A stretch of 64,000 nucleotides of DNA from an uncultured Paracoccaceae bacterium (GCA_913041145.1 CAJWHE010000002.1:1-64000); one strand, 5' to 3'. Shown: positions 19,301-29,205, numbered from the stretch's first letter. Translations and numbers: made by a program. The notes: generated from the sequence alone by a model not told the origin.

Positions 19301-21039
19301 GCCGATTTATGATCTCTATCAAATAAATTTGATCGGGGCCCAATAAACGAGACCAGGCTCATAACTGACTCTTCTCGAATTGGATCTATCGGGGGATTTG
19401 TTACTTGAGCAAAATTTTGCTTAAAGTAAGTATATAGTAATTTAGCCTTACTAGAAATGGCTGAAATTGGTGTATCTGTACCCATAGAGCCAAGAGCCTC
19501 TTGACCAGTTGTGGCCATCGGCAGCATTAAAAGTTTGATGTCTTCTTGAGTATATCCAAAAGCCTGTTGTCCGTCTAATAATTCTTGACCAACGTATCTC
19601 CTAGGAGAAGACTTCATGCCCTTAAGGTCTTCTAGAATAATCTGTGTCTCACCTAACCATTTTTGGTAAGGTTGAGAGCTAGAAAGCTCTGCTTTAATAT
19701 CATCATCTGAAATTATTTTGCCCTTTTCTGTATCAATAAGTAGCATTTTTCCTGGTTGGAGGCGCCATTTTTTAACAACTCGGCTTTGATCAAAAGGTAA
19801 CGTTCCAGCTTCAGATGCCAGGACTACAGTATCATCGTCTAATACAAAGTATCTAGCAGGCCGTAATCCATTTCGATCTAAGGTCGCACCAATTTTTTTA
19901 CCATCACTAAATGCCATTGCGGCGGGGCCATCCCAAGGTTCCATTAATGCTGCATGATACTCATAAAAGGCCTTTAGCTCATCATCCATCAATGTATTGC
20001 CTGCCCAAGCTTCTGGGATAAGCATAATCATTGCATGTGCCAAAGAATAACCTCCCTGATATAGAAGCTCTAAGGCATTATCAAAACACGCTGTATCTGA
20101 CTGTCCCTCATAAGATACTGGCCAAATCTTTTTTATATCATCACCAAAAAGGGGTGAAGATAAGCTTGCCTGCCTTGCTGCCATCCAGTTAACATTCCCA
20201 CGTAGGGTGTTTATTTCTCCATTATGAGCCACCATCCTATATGGATGTGCCAATTTCCATGAAGGAAAAGTGTTCGTGGAAAAGCGCTGATGGACTAAGG
20301 AAATTGCAGAAATAAATCTATCGTCTGTTAAGTCTTGATAGTAAGACCCCAGCTGATCTGCCAAAAACATACCTTTATAAACAATTGTTTGGGACGACAT
20401 TGATACTGGGTAGAAACCTTCAGTAGAGCCAAATTTTTCAATAACAGTGTTAGATATTTCACGCCTTAATATATATATTTTTCTCTCATAATGATCATCT
20501 AAAATCCCACTCGGTCTACTAAAAAATCCCTGAAAATGTATTGGCTCACTTTTCATAATTTCAGGATCGCTAGAAAGACTACTATTATCGGTGGGCACTA
20601 ACCTCCATCCAATAAGTGGACAATCATATTTTAAAGCTATACTCTCAATAAGGTCCTTTATAGTATTTCTCAAACTCTGAACCTTGGGCATAAAAAAGAA
20701 ACCGACGCAGTAATGGTTAGCTGGAGGAAGACTAAATCCTAATTTAACACATTCTTCATGTAAAAGTTCATGAGGTATTTGCGTCAACATACCAGCCCCA
20801 TCCCCCATCAATGGGTCAGCACCTGTTGCACCACGATGTTCAAGATTCTCTAAAATTCGAATTCCATCTTGAATTATTTTATGTGACTTAACCCCATTAA
20901 TATTTGCAATAAAACCTAGTCCACAAGAGTCGTGCTCATTTTTAGGATCATAAAGCCCACCCAATTTATCACTATGAAGGTTTATAGCTTTTTTTGTAGA
21001 GGTGACCGCTACCTTTTGTATTTTTTTATTTTTAGTCAT
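16333..21039 (-). CDS. gltB: Glutamate synthase (NADPH) large subunit
   Basis: About 1568 residues, complete. I place the start at the ATG at 21039 because GAGGAAAAA precedes it; an in-frame ATG lies 10 codons upstream. The N-terminal glutamine amidotransferase nucleophile is Cys39 in HDSCGLGF, preceded by a 38-residue propeptide. The FMN/synthase domain contains GGEEVERF and the 3Fe-4S cysteines in [15 protein letters not shown]; the C-terminal GXGXG beta-helix domain is present. With GltD it converts 2-oxoglutarate and glutamine to two glutamates, the main ammonia assimilation route, and would collect nitrogen released by the many amine-catabolic genes nearby. Confidence 0.97.
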   Translation of the reverse strand: MTKNKKIQKVAVTSTKKAINLHSDKLGGLYDPKNEHDSCGLGFIANINGVKSHKIIQDGIRILENLEHRGATGADPLMGDGAGMLTQIPHELLHEECVKLGFSLPPANHYCVGFFFMPKVQSLRNTIKDLIESIALKYDCPLIGWRLVPTDNSSLSSDPEIMKSEPIHFQGFFSRPSGILDDHYERKIYILRREISNTVIEKFGSTEGFYPVSMSSQTIVYKGMFLADQLGSYYQDLTDDRFISAISLVHQRFSTNTFPSWKLAHPYRMVAHNGEINTLRGNVNWMAARQASLSSPLFGDDIKKIWPVSYEGQSDTACFDNALELLYQGGYSLAHAMIMLIPEAWAGNTLMDDELKAFYEYHAALMEPWDGPAAMAFSDGKKIGATLDRNGLRPARYFVLDDDTVVLASEAGTLPFDQSRVVKKWRLQPGKMLLIDTEKGKIISDDDIKAELSSSQPYQKWLGETQIILEDLKGMKSSPRRYVGQELLDGQQAFGYTQEDIKLLMLPMATTGQEALGSMGTDTPISAISSKAKLLYTYFKQNFAQVTNPPIDPIREESVMSLVSFIGPRSNLFDRDHKSAKKRLEVRQPILRNSDLQKIRDISEIGDSQFVSQVLDITYRESDGPSGMEECILRFCHKAETAVLGGSNIVILSDRQFSRDRIAVPALLATAAVHHHLIKKGLRTSVGLVLESAEPREVHHFAVLAGYGAEAINPYLAFETIAEMYQSGSFPLEVGEKETIQRYIKSINKGLLKVMSKMGISTYQSYCGAQIFDTVGLSSEFISSYFTGTATQIEGVGLYEISKETFERHRDAYSDIPILRHALDIGGDYALRQRGEKHAWTSDEITNLQHAVRGNSLENYRNFAKSINDNQERLLTIRGLFKFRNASEVGRKPIDISDVESVTKIVKRFSSGAMSYGSISAEAHENLAIAMNRIGAKSNTGEGGEEVERFQLMKNGDNKRSAIKQVASGRFGVTTEYLVNADMIQIKMAQGAKPGEGGQLPGHKVDAVIAKVRHSTKGVGLISPPPHHDIYSIEDLAQLIYDLKNVNPKADISVKLVSEVGVGTVAAGVAKARADHVTISGMEGGTGASPLTSIKHAGSPWEIGLAETHQTLVKNKLRSRISVQVDGGLRTGRDVVIGAMLGADEFGFATAPLVASGCIMMRKCHLNTCPVGVATQDPVLRKRFTGQPEHVINYFFFVAEEVREIMAELGFHTFDQMIGEINSLDKDPAIEHWKAKGLDFSKLFYSPQVEDSAMLYNSALQNHRLEKVMDVELIKLAQSALIDKDPVIIKMNISNVNRSTGAMLSGEISKRYGHAGLPEDTINIKFSGTTGQSFAAWLSHGVTLEVEGEGNDYVGKGLSGGKIIIYPPKSAIQINPAESIIVGNTVLYGAINGECYFQGVAGERFAVRNSGATAVVEGVGDHGCEYMTGGVVAVLGYTGRNFAAGMSGGIAYVLDEDGGFENRCNLAMVELEPVPKEDDLMESEHHHGGDLEHHGRVDVSKDMTRNDEERLFKLIEKHLKYTGSGKALEIIKNWSDYRPKFVKVMPTEYRRALAEIEAVQKASGIAAE

Positions 21040-21355
21040 TTTTTCCTCACTAAAGCTAATAAGACCCACTAGCTTTTAAAAATACTACGACACCCAATGA
21101 TTAGCCTAGAGTAAAATCTAGTGCACTTATCTGTATCAGTCACTTACTGTCATCTGTTTTCTGTCTGGATAATTTCCAAAATTATTATAACAAATATATT
21201 TTTATATATCACAAGTTATAAAATAGCAATATTTAGGTAAGCTATCCTTACCCGTCTGTGGCTAATTGTCCTTAATAAGTCAGATAAGCAGATTAACATC
21301 AGTCGTTATGAATAGGCTAATATTTTATAAATTTAGTTAATCTTATCAAGTAAAG
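21040..21355. other. Intergenic region upstream of gltB
   Basis: About 316 bases between gltB and the GST gene, both on the minus strand. It contains the gltB leader and promoter region. I see no ORF, tRNA, strong hairpin or obvious riboswitch. Confidence 0.55.
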
Positions 21356-22045
21356 TTATACTTTTGATATATCAATTTCAGCAGACTCAAGTTTCCACTC
21401 CTCTAATTCTGCTTGATTAATCCAATCTACTAAAGGCGGATAAGAACGAATTGATTCACAATACTCTTGGATATCTTTAGGTAACTTTATATTATACGTA
21501 ACAAACCGGTTAACCAAATGTGCCGACATAGCATCTGCAATAGTAAAGTGACCAAACAAAAATGGCCCTTCATCCCCGAATGCCTCACGCAACCTTCTCC
21601 AGTGTAAAACTAAATAATCAACACTTTCTTTAGCAGCTTTACTTAGGCATACACGCTCAGTCCGTCTTCTAATATTAGTATCAAGTGAATAAATAATATG
21701 CCTAGGTGCCCCTGGGTATGCACCTCCTGTTCCATGCATTTCACATGAGAACGCTCGCGCAACTGCCCTAGCATTACTATCAGATGGCCACAGTTTTGCC
21801 AAAGGGTTTAATTCAGCAATATATTCGCAAATTGCTAAAGAATCCCAAATCTCTAGTCCATTATGGTGAAATGCTGGTACTCTACCTGTGGGCGAGTACT
21901 CCAACATCTGTGATCTAGTGTTCGACTGTCCAAATCGGATTAATTTCTCTTTAAATGGCATGTTCGAGGCCTTCAAACATAACCATGGCGCGAGAGGCCA
22001 AAGACTATAATTTTTATCAGCAATAACTAATATCGTATCTGACAT
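21356..22045 (-). CDS. Glutathione S-transferase family protein
   Basis: A 229-residue two-domain GST. The thioredoxin-like half carries a SLWPLAPWL active-site helix start near residues 14-22, the cis-proline segment GRVPAF near 54-59 and the glutathione-contacting DSLAICEY near 67-74; the helical C-terminal half contains the N-capping segment FTIADAM. Length is standard. It lies 59 bases after a cytochrome P450 on the same strand, so it may conjugate or isomerise a P450 product. The substrate is unknown. Confidence 0.85.
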   Translation of the reverse strand: MSDTILVIADKNYSLWPLAPWLCLKASNMPFKEKLIRFGQSNTRSQMLEYSPTGRVPAFHHNGLEIWDSLAICEYIAELNPLAKLWPSDSNARAVARAFSCEMHGTGGAYPGAPRHIIYSLDTNIRRRTERVCLSKAAKESVDYLVLHWRRLREAFGDEGPFLFGHFTIADAMSAHLVNRFVTYNIKLPKDIQEYCESIRSYPPLVDWINQAELEEWKLESAEIDISKV

Positions 22046-22104
22046 ATAATTTTTATCCTAACTTGATGTTTATTTAAGTCCAATTTTAGTAACCCAGTTT
22101 ACTC

Positions 22105-23301
22105 TTAAAAAGTTTTAAAGTTTCCCTCTAAAACTGATGCCGAAGTAAACATAGGGGAATGACTAAATTCAGATTTTGTTATTTCAAAGTTCGGAAACCG
22201 TGAACACATAAATGAAATTACTTCTTCAATTTCTATTGTTACAGCAAAACGGCCAATACATGAAAAAATACCTCCTCCAAAATTCAAGTGTGTCGGTTTA
22301 TCTGGACGATTTATATCAAACTTTTCAGGTTCTGGAAAATAATTAGGATTCCAATGAGCAGCACCAATATTTGGAAATACTGCTTCACCCTTAGGTATCA
22401 AGTACCCGTCTAAATTCACATTTTCTAGTGTTTCTCTAGAGGTAGAAAGGGAGCGCGGATGATACCTCATGACTTCACGTAGAGCTTGTGGAATTAAAGA
22501 ACTATCCTGGCCTAATTTTTTCCAAATATTTGGTCTAGACGATAATTCAATTATAGCTATTGCTATCTGATGAGAAGAGTTGTCTGTGTTAGCCTCTGCG
22601 AGCTTAACAACCCAATTTCGTAATTCAGAAGGAGTAAGGTAACCTTCATCTGTTGCTTTAATTAGGTCTGATAATAGATCGTCACCCAAATTCTTACGTG
22701 AATACTCTATTCTTTTATCAACATAATCTAATAGTGCCTCAAACCCTGCAGATACTGCTTGCGCTGTTGCCGGGTCTCTCGTGTGCACTTGTTGAACGAT
22801 ATGAGAGGTTCGAGATACAAACTCTGCATCTTCTTGGGGGGCATTTAACCAATAACAGTAAACTTTTGACGGTATTTGATCACATAAATACTTTATAAGA
22901 TTAACGTTCTCGTTTTTTGGGATATCATTAAACGTATTTTTTACTACATTTTTTATATCTATCCTAAACCTTTCAGACCCACTTGGCCCCATTAATTGAG
23001 TTAATGGAATTCGTAACCGCCTTCTAGTTTCTCCTCGATCATGAAAAGAAATAGATTTTTCCTTATAACTTAATGCGGGACCCTCAGGCATACCAAGAAC
23101 CTTCATTAACTTTGGGTGACCAGTTCCAAATCTTCGGTCTAGGATTGTTTCTCGACAAAGATCATAATCGAGTATTTCAATTCCTCTTTTACTACGTCCT
23201 AGCTTAAAATTTTGTGCATAAGAAGCTAAGGTTTTCAATGGATGTGAAAGGTATTCAGAAGATTGAAAATCAATTTCAGGTAATTCTAAGATTGTTTTCA
23301 T
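22105..23301 (-). CDS. Cytochrome P450
   Basis: A 398-residue soluble bacterial P450. The heme-thiolate motif FGGGIFSCIG has Cys348; the ExxR pair is Glu276 and Arg279 in LREVMRYHP; PERF-like residues follow in PEKFDINRP. The I-helix reads ANTDNS (237-242) where most P450s have AGxDTT, so the usual glycine and the oxygen-activating threonine are both asparagine, while the acidic residue (Asp240) is kept. CYP176A1 (P450cin) is a known case with Asn for this Thr. No dedicated P450 ferredoxin or reductase is adjacent; the Rieske ferredoxin at 25.6 kb is an atypical partner. Transcribed divergently from the AraC-type regulator. Confidence 0.93.
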   Translation of the reverse strand: MKTILELPEIDFQSSEYLSHPLKTLASYAQNFKLGRSKRGIEILDYDLCRETILDRRFGTGHPKLMKVLGMPEGPALSYKEKSISFHDRGETRRRLRIPLTQLMGPSGSERFRIDIKNVVKNTFNDIPKNENVNLIKYLCDQIPSKVYCYWLNAPQEDAEFVSRTSHIVQQVHTRDPATAQAVSAGFEALLDYVDKRIEYSRKNLGDDLLSDLIKATDEGYLTPSELRNWVVKLAEANTDNSSHQIAIAIIELSSRPNIWKKLGQDSSLIPQALREVMRYHPRSLSTSRETLENVNLDGYLIPKGEAVFPNIGAAHWNPNYFPEPEKFDINRPDKPTHLNFGGGIFSCIGRFAVTIEIEEVISFMCSRFPNFEITKSEFSHSPMFTSASVLEGNFKTF

Positions 23302-23452
23302 AGTATGGCATTTCTAGCTAAAAACTGTTTAATATAAAAACATCAAATCACAACAAACAAAAAATGAAAAGATCATATTAAGAAATTATAAAAGCCCAAT
23401 ATTAAATGAGAGTTTTATGTTATAAAAGTTTACTAATACTCATATTTCAAAG

Positions 23453-23466
23453 AATGATTAATCATT
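23453..23466. promoter_or_regulatory. 14-bp perfect palindrome in divergent P450/regulator spacer
   Basis: AATGATTAATCATT is its own reverse complement and lies 79 bases before the regulator ATG at 23545, in the divergent spacer with the P450 gene. It is a candidate operator, but AT-rich palindromes of this length also occur by chance. Confidence 0.35.
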
Positions 23467-23544
23467 AATATTACTGACTTCCAAGCAATACTAATACAAT
23501 TTTAACCTATATTTATTATTGATACTTTTGAGGGATAACTCCAA

Positions 23545-24507
23545 ATGGAGAAAAAAATAAAGATAGTATTAGTACCAGGTTTCTCACACCTTTCATTAGG
23601 TGCGATTTTAGAACCACTAAAAACATTAAGTAGGTTATTCTCCGAAATATGTTTAGAAATAGAAGTAGTCAGTATTTCAGATAGGTCTGTTGAGTCCTCA
23701 TCAGGAATTTCCGTTAACTCCCAAATACTACTAGACGAATGCCTAACTTCTCTAAGTAGTAAGAATCGAACTAATGCATTATTTCTTTGCTGTGGGTTAC
23801 GTATGCCATATAAGTTACAGGCTGATCTAAAAAAATTACTACGAACCTGCAGTAGATTTAACGTTCCTATATTCGGTGTAGGTTGCGCAGGATGGAAAAT
23901 GGCCGATGCTGGGATACTGGAAAACGGATTAGCAACTGTCCATTGGTCTACACTTGCAGCCTTTTCTGAAAGAAACCAGCATGTAAAAACAGTAGATGCA
24001 CTATATGTAGAGACAGAACGCTTTACCACTAGCCCTGGTGAAGCCGCAACACTAGATATGGTTATCGAATTTATAAAAAAAGAATTTTCGCCAGAATATG
24101 CTAATCTTGTATGCGATCACCTGATGATTTCCTACACAAGAAGCGGTGATCTTGAGCAACCAAAAAGCAATGCTCAAAGGTTAAGAGATGTACCCTTTAC
24201 TCTTCAAAAGGCTATATCTCTAATGAAAAACAATATTGAAACTCCATTAACAATAAAAGAGGTTTCAAAGTTAGCTTATTTATCATTACGACAGTTAGAG
24301 CGTTTATTTTCTAAACACCTCAAGTTGTCTCCTAAGAAATACTACTTAAAAATCAGACTACTTCACGGCCGCCAGCTAATAGAGCAAACCTCCATGTCTA
24401 TACTAGACATATCCATCACTAGTGGTTTTTCTACCCGAAGAGCGTTTTCAAAATCCTATCTTAAGGAGTATGGTTTCTTACCATCCCATACAAGAAGAGC
24501 ACCCTAA
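23545..24507 (+). CDS. GlxA-type transcriptional regulator (DJ-1/PfpI domain plus AraC HTH)
   Basis: A 320-residue regulator. Residues 1 to about 190 form a DJ-1/PfpI-like sensor with the nucleophile-elbow segment GVGCAGWKMADAGIL (Cys114) and ATVHW; residues about 215-320 form an AraC double helix-turn-helix with LTIKEVSKLAYLSLRQLERL and the second helix around MSILDISITSGFSTRRAFSKSY. This subfamily includes GbdR, SouR and CdhR, which respond to glycine betaine/dimethylglycine, sarcosine and carnitine. It is divergent from the P450-GST pair and heads the desaturase-ferredoxin genes, so it probably controls one or both. The ligand is unknown. Confidence 0.9.
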   Translation: MEKKIKIVLVPGFSHLSLGAILEPLKTLSRLFSEICLEIEVVSISDRSVESSSGISVNSQILLDECLTSLSSKNRTNALFLCCGLRMPYKLQADLKKLLRTCSRFNVPIFGVGCAGWKMADAGILENGLATVHWSTLAAFSERNQHVKTVDALYVETERFTTSPGEAATLDMVIEFIKKEFSPEYANLVCDHLMISYTRSGDLEQPKSNAQRLRDVPFTLQKAISLMKNNIETPLTIKEVSKLAYLSLRQLERLFSKHLKLSPKKYYLKIRLLHGRQLIEQTSMSILDISITSGFSTRRAFSKSYLKEYGFLPSHTRRAP

Positions 24508-24592
24508 ATTACTTGATCTTTAAACATTTTTATAATTATTATTAGCTTGTTATTTATAAACGTAATAAAATAAAAAAAGGCAGCCCAATACC

Positions 24593-25558
24593 ATGGCCTA
24601 TGAAGTAAAAACACCTATAACCCAAGCAATGAAAGAAGGCGTAATAACTCGTAAAGAGTTAAAAGAGCTTATGAAAAGGTCTGATAAACCTGCTTTTATA
24701 CGATTATTTATTTGGATAACCTTACTTTCCTTAACGAGTTATTTAATATTTCTTTCTTACGAAACTTGGTATGTTTTGCCAGCAATGTTTATACACGGCA
24801 TCGTTTTAGTTCATCATTTTTCACTCCAACACGAGTGTTGCCATTACACTGCTTTTAAAACAAGGAAACTAAATGATATATTTGGGCACATCTGTGGCTT
24901 TTCAATTATATTACCAAATCAGCACTTTCGTTATGAACACTGTGATCATCACACATACACCCAGCTAAAAGGCCAAGATCCAGAACTAATAGAACTCCCA
25001 ATTTCAGTATATAAATACCTTTGGTATATTTCATCAATACCTTACTGGAAAAACAAATTTTCAGAAATTTTTCGACATGTGTTCGGTCAGATCAGTGAAG
25101 AAGAGAAACATTTTATACCCAAGCAGGAGTATCTAACTGTTTTTAGAGAAGCTCGAATAATGGTCACTATTTATTCAATAATTTTGATTGGATGCATATT
25201 AACTAATAACTGGACACCTTTTTGGTACTGGTTGCTACCTTTGTTTATGGGTGAACCTGTTATGCGAGCAATCCGTTTAACCGAGCATGTAGGGCGGCCT
25301 AACACTGATGATCTAAAGGAAAATACGCGAAGTAGCCTTATTTCTTTTCCTATGAGGTTTCTTTCCTGGAATATGAACTTTCATGCTGAACACCACTATG
25401 CGTCGTCGATACCCTTTCATGCACTTCCAAAACTACACAAGAAGTTAAAAGGATTTGTGTATATAGAAAAGCGTGGTTACCTTGGCGCCCATATTGACAT
25501 TATATCTCAGTTAATTGGTCGTAAGCCTCGTAGTGATGTGGAAGTAACGAAAAGTTGA
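24593..25558 (+). CDS. Fatty-acid-desaturase-like membrane di-iron oxygenase
   Basis: A 321-residue integral membrane protein with the three histidine boxes of the FA_desaturase superfamily: HECCH at 80-84, EHCDHH at 115-120 and HAEHH at 264-268, plus an extra conserved EHVGR near 231. Hydrophobic segments lie near residues 37-75, 97-107 and 188-220. The superfamily includes acyl desaturases, alkane and carotenoid hydroxylases and other C-H oxygenases needing electrons from a ferredoxin. The next gene encodes a Rieske ferredoxin whose TTG start overlaps this stop codon, strongly suggesting it is the electron donor. Lipid desaturation is not certain; hydroxylation of a small molecule is equally possible. 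Confidence 0.85.
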   Translation: MAYEVKTPITQAMKEGVITRKELKELMKRSDKPAFIRLFIWITLLSLTSYLIFLSYETWYVLPAMFIHGIVLVHHFSLQHECCHYTAFKTRKLNDIFGHICGFSIILPNQHFRYEHCDHHTYTQLKGQDPELIELPISVYKYLWYISSIPYWKNKFSEIFRHVFGQISEEEKHFIPKQEYLTVFREARIMVTIYSIILIGCILTNNWTPFWYWLLPLFMGEPVMRAIRLTEHVGRPNTDDLKENTRSSLISFPMRFLSWNMNFHAEHHYASSIPFHALPKLHKKLKGFVYIEKRGYLGAHIDIISQLIGRKPRSDVEVTKS

Positions 25559-25875
25559 CTCAAAAAACTAAATCTTGGAAAAACTTAATCAATGTAAGTG
25601 ACCTAGAGGTGGGTGATGTTACTCCAGTAACTTTTGGTACTAGGGAGATCGCTGTATTTGATGCAGAGGACGGTATTTTTGTTAGCCTTTCTAGATGCAC
25701 CCATGGAGCGGCAAATTTATGTGACGGATATTTTGATGGAACATATATAGAATGCCCTTTGCACCAGGGTTTGTTCGATGTCAGAACGGGTGAAGCAAAA
25801 GCTGCACCCGCTCGCGTTCCCTTAAGAATGATAAATTGCAGGGTTATAGAGAAGGTTGTTCAGATTTATATTTGA
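25555..25875 (+). CDS. Rieske-type [2Fe-2S] ferredoxin
   Basis: A 106-residue protein with Rieske cluster ligands Cys48 and His50 (RCTHG) and Cys67 and His70 (CPLHQG), the spacing of soluble ferredoxin components of multicomponent oxygenases. It starts with TTG at 25555, overlapping the desaturase TGA (TTGA), so translation is coupled. Its 3' end overlaps the convergent MATE gene by 10 bases. It could donate electrons to the desaturase-like protein, to the Rieske oxygenase at 27.3-28.3 kb, or to both. No ferredoxin reductase is encoded in this window. Confidence 0.9.
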   Translation: MTQKTKSWKNLINVSDLEVGDVTPVTFGTREIAVFDAEDGIFVSLSRCTHGAANLCDGYFDGTYIECPLHQGLFDVRTGEAKAAPARVPLRMINCRVIEKVVQIYI

Positions 25876-27245
25876 CTCTTCTGCCAGAGTCCGCCGATTT
25901 CTTTATTAGCAACTTTATAAGTAATAAATATTGAAAGCACCCATCCAAAAAAAACACTCACCCCAGCTCCAACCCAAACTCCCCATACATCACACCCTAA
26001 AACACCTATAAATATCCATATAAAAAAGGCAGTTAGTAACCCTTGCCTAAAAAGGCCAATCCAAAAAATGCTAGCAGGTCGTTTAACTCCTTGCAAAAAA
26101 GAATTAACAGAAAAAAGTATTGCATATAGTGGCAAAATTAATCCATCAATTCTAAGATAACTAACTCCAACACTTATAACCTCCGAGCTAGACGTAAAAA
26201 CTTTTAATACACTAGCACTAAAAATCCAAATAATTGGATAAACTATTATCATCATTACAAATCCAGCTGAGCAACAGTAAAAAAGAGATAGCCTAACACG
26301 TTGGAAATTCTTTGCCCCATAATTTTGCGCAACAATCGGAAGAAGTGCCTGGGTCATTCCCAAAATAGGTAATAGTAAAAGCTGCTCTATTCTTAAGCCT
26401 ATATTATACCCGGCTAAAGCGTGTGGTCCAAACCCCTTCAACGCAAACTGAACGACGAGACTACCTATTATCACCATTTGAAACGACATACACCCAGGGA
26501 TCATCTGTTTAATAATTTCATAGTAACCTTGGAAATTTTTTAAAGACACTTTCGAAATTAAGTGTAATCCGAGAGCTGAGCATTTCACTTGTATAAGTAA
26601 AAAAACCATCACCAAATTTTGGCAAATAACGACCGACAAAGAAATTCCGTCAAAACCAATTCCTAACCATAAATTAGGTACTCCAAAAATTAGAATTGGT
26701 GTAATAATGATAATTAAGAAAAAAGCTCCTACTAATGCACGTTGCATGGATACACTGTCACCCTGGGCCTGTAATGCACCATTGCAAGTATAAGAAATTA
26801 AAAATGCTGGTAACGCACTTAGCAGTATCAAAAAATACCGAACACTATATTCTCGATATGGCCCTGCCTCTGACACTAAATTTATTACTAATGGTCCACA
26901 TACAACACCAAACACTATCAAGATGATCGAAATAAAAATGGTTAAAATTATTCCCCTAGTAATTAGTACCTTTGCTTCATTAATTTTTCTTTCACCTAGA
27001 AAATTTCCGACCAAACCTGCCATAGCAGCGTTTAATCCAAAACCGAAAGCAATTAGGAAAAAATATACTAAGTGGCCGATCCCAATTCCAGCTTGCGCAC
27101 TTGTTGATAGCTTACCAGCAAAGTATATTCCTACCATATTATATAATGTATAAAAGACCATGCCTATTGCCATAGGCATTGCAAGTCTGTAAAAATGATT
27201 TGGAATTGAACCTACGGTTAAATCAGAATTAACTTTCTCAAGCAT
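25866..27245 (-). CDS. MATE-family efflux transporter
   Basis: A 459-residue protein with 12 predicted membrane segments in two homologous halves, matching the MATE (NorM/DinF) family; LAMPMAIGMVFYTLYNMV opens the first half and an equivalent segment with GCMSFQMVIIGSLVVQ opens the second. These antiporters expel cationic drugs or metabolites using Na+ or H+. It starts 8 bases after the Rieske oxygenase stop on the same strand, so it is probably the last gene of the ABC-oxygenase operon. An exporter beside an importer and oxygenase suggests disposal of a product or toxic intermediate. Confidence 0.9.
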   Translation of the reverse strand: MLEKVNSDLTVGSIPNHFYRLAMPMAIGMVFYTLYNMVGIYFAGKLSTSAQAGIGIGHLVYFFLIAFGFGLNAAMAGLVGNFLGERKINEAKVLITRGIILTIFISIILIVFGVVCGPLVINLVSEAGPYREYSVRYFLILLSALPAFLISYTCNGALQAQGDSVSMQRALVGAFFLIIIITPILIFGVPNLWLGIGFDGISLSVVICQNLVMVFLLIQVKCSALGLHLISKVSLKNFQGYYEIIKQMIPGCMSFQMVIIGSLVVQFALKGFGPHALAGYNIGLRIEQLLLLPILGMTQALLPIVAQNYGAKNFQRVRLSLFYCCSAGFVMMIIVYPIIWIFSASVLKVFTSSSEVISVGVSYLRIDGLILPLYAILFSVNSFLQGVKRPASIFWIGLFRQGLLTAFFIWIFIGVLGCDVWGVWVGAGVSVFFGWVLSIFITYKVANKEIGGLWQKSQI

Positions 27246-27253
27246 GTTTTTGA

Positions 27254-28285
27254 TTATTTATTATTTTGATTTTCCTCATCAATCAGTCGCTTAAGCATCA
27301 ATCTAAATTGCTTTGCTCCAGCATCTAAACCAAGATCAATATTAGGTGTCTTTTTGTCTTTCATACCCGAGTGAACATGCTCTAATATACTTCTATCTTC
27401 TTCAAAAGCCATCCTAGCACCTGCATTCATTTTGTCAGAAATAACCTTATCTTCTGGATCAGTATTTCTGTGTTGAAACCAAAAATATCGAGTATTATCT
27501 TCATCGATTGGTGTCATAAAATTATAAGATATATTAATGTAAGTTAAATCAGTTATTGGTTTTTTATTTCCGCCAGTTCCAGCTGGCGTATATATTGACT
27601 TATTTAGTGCTATTGCTGGAACACACATCTCATAATGCTGCAAACGATCACTTTTTCCTGTAAACTTAACTAAACCAGCGTAATATGGTGAGGGCATATT
27701 CCCATTTATCCAACGAGACACAACAACACCTCTATCAGTCTTCTCAAGTTCAAGAGGTTCATCATCTGTACCTGCCCCTGCAAAAGAAGTTACATGAACC
27801 CACGCGACGTGGCTCGGATCAAGTAAATTATCACAAACCCACAAATAATTGCACTCTATATCTAAAACACCCCCATCTGTGTACCCCCACGAAGGGTCCT
27901 CGAAATTTTCAATTGGAAAAATTAAATCAGGATTTGCTAATTCTGGATCTCCCATCCATATCCATAGGAGCCGATAGCGATCTTGCACAGGGTAGGACTT
28001 AACTACTGCTCGTCTCGGAATTCGATCAGGTTGGGTAGGCGCAGACACACATTGCCCAAGGCAATTAAATGTTAATCCATGATAACCACAAATTACCTCA
28101 TCGCCCTCTAGTTTTCCTTCTGAAAGCGGCAACTTTCTGTGTGGACAAGAATTTTCTAATGCTACAGGCACACCATCATTTCGACGATAAATAACGATCT
28201 CTTCTTCCAAAAATCTTTCTGCAATCAGTGTGCGGCCGTAATCTTTACTCCAACCAGCTACATACCAACAATTTTTTAAATACAT
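27254..28285 (-). CDS. Rieske non-heme iron oxygenase, vanillate-O-demethylase (VanA)-like
   Basis: A 343-residue alpha subunit. The N-terminal Rieske cluster uses Cys47, His49 (CPHR) and Cys66, His69 (CGYHG). The mononuclear iron site is the DNLLDPSHVAWVH segment, giving bridging Asp152/Asp156 and ligands His159 and His164. Length and layout match VanA-type demethylases, a group acting on O-methyl and N-methyl substrates and on ring carbons. It needs a reductase or ferredoxin partner; the nearest is the small Rieske ferredoxin on the opposite strand. Placement 32 bases after an ABC permease and 8 bases before the MATE gene implies that the imported compound is its substrate. Confidence 0.88.
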   Translation of the reverse strand: MYLKNCWYVAGWSKDYGRTLIAERFLEEEIVIYRRNDGVPVALENSCPHRKLPLSEGKLEGDEVICGYHGLTFNCLGQCVSAPTQPDRIPRRAVVKSYPVQDRYRLLWIWMGDPELANPDLIFPIENFEDPSWGYTDGGVLDIECNYLWVCDNLLDPSHVAWVHVTSFAGAGTDDEPLELEKTDRGVVVSRWINGNMPSPYYAGLVKFTGKSDRLQHYEMCVPAIALNKSIYTPAGTGGNKKPITDLTYINISYNFMTPIDEDNTRYFWFQHRNTDPEDKVISDKMNAGARMAFEEDRSILEHVHSGMKDKKTPNIDLGLDAGAKQFRLMLKRLIDEENQNNK

Positions 28286-28317
28286 TTTACAACCTCAATA
28301 TTTTTTTAAATCTATAA

Positions 28318-29205
28318 CTATTTACTTCCCTCTAACTTAGTAAATAATAATGAAAGTCCAAAGCATATTACAAAATAAAATGCCGCTGTCGTTAACCAAG
28401 CTTCAAAAATCATATGTGTAGATGAAACCAGCTCAGCGGTCTTATACGTCAACTCCTGTACTGATATAAGGGATATTATTGAACTATCTTTTATCAAGGT
28501 AATAAACTGATTGGCCATTGGTGGCATAATTTTTTTCATTGCTTGCGGTAAAATAATATACCTCATCTCTTGAAAACTACTCATCCCAACAGATCTAGCA
28601 GCTTCTCCCTGACCTCGGTCTACAGATTGTATCCCTGCTCTAACAATTTCTCCAACAAAAGCACTCTCAAAAAGAGCTAAAACTATTACACCGGAAATTA
28701 ATGAAGGGAACCGGCGCATATCTCCACAAAAAAATTCCCATATTTGATTGTTTTCCATTTTGGCTATTTTATACGACCAACTCTCAATATTCATCGCTTG
28801 TATAATTTGCTCTGCCAAAAAAAAGTAAAAAATGAAAATAACGACTAATGGAGGGATATTTCGAAGAAACTCCAGGTAAGTCCTTGCTAACATCCTAATT
28901 ACAAGATTGCGGGAGCATCGTGCAATTCCCAAAACAACTCCAAGAATTAATGCTAAAATAGTAGCGTAAATGCTTACTCTCACTGTAATAATTAAGCCTT
29001 GAAGTAATAGATTCGCAAACCACTCCTGACGGCCATTATGATACTTAAAAATATAGTTTGGAATTTTTTCCCATCGCCAATGATAGTTTAAATTACCACT
29101 CATCTGTACAAATACGTAAGTAAAAAAAGCAATCACGCACCCCAAGATTAGAAAGTCTAACCAATGTAATTTTTTACGTATTTTTTGCACGTGGTTTCCA
29201 GTCAT
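28318..29205 (-). CDS. Polar amino-acid ABC transporter permease
   Basis: A 295-residue inner-membrane permease of the HEQRo/PAAT family with five or six predicted helices. The ABC-interacting EAA loop is present as GEAARSVGMSSFQEMRYIILPQA, and the family start motif is GLIITVRVSIYATILALILG. It is the second permease of an importer whose ATPase, other permease and binding protein lie upstream. A terminator-like hairpin sits immediately before its ATG at 29205 and may lower its expression relative to the binding protein. Confidence 0.92.
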   Translation of the reverse strand: MTGNHVQKIRKKLHWLDFLILGCVIAFFTYVFVQMSGNLNYHWRWEKIPNYIFKYHNGRQEWFANLLLQGLIITVRVSIYATILALILGVVLGIARCSRNLVIRMLARTYLEFLRNIPPLVVIFIFYFFLAEQIIQAMNIESWSYKIAKMENNQIWEFFCGDMRRFPSLISGVIVLALFESAFVGEIVRAGIQSVDRGQGEAARSVGMSSFQEMRYIILPQAMKKIMPPMANQFITLIKDSSIISLISVQELTYKTAELVSSTHMIFEAWLTTAAFYFVICFGLSLLFTKLEGSK

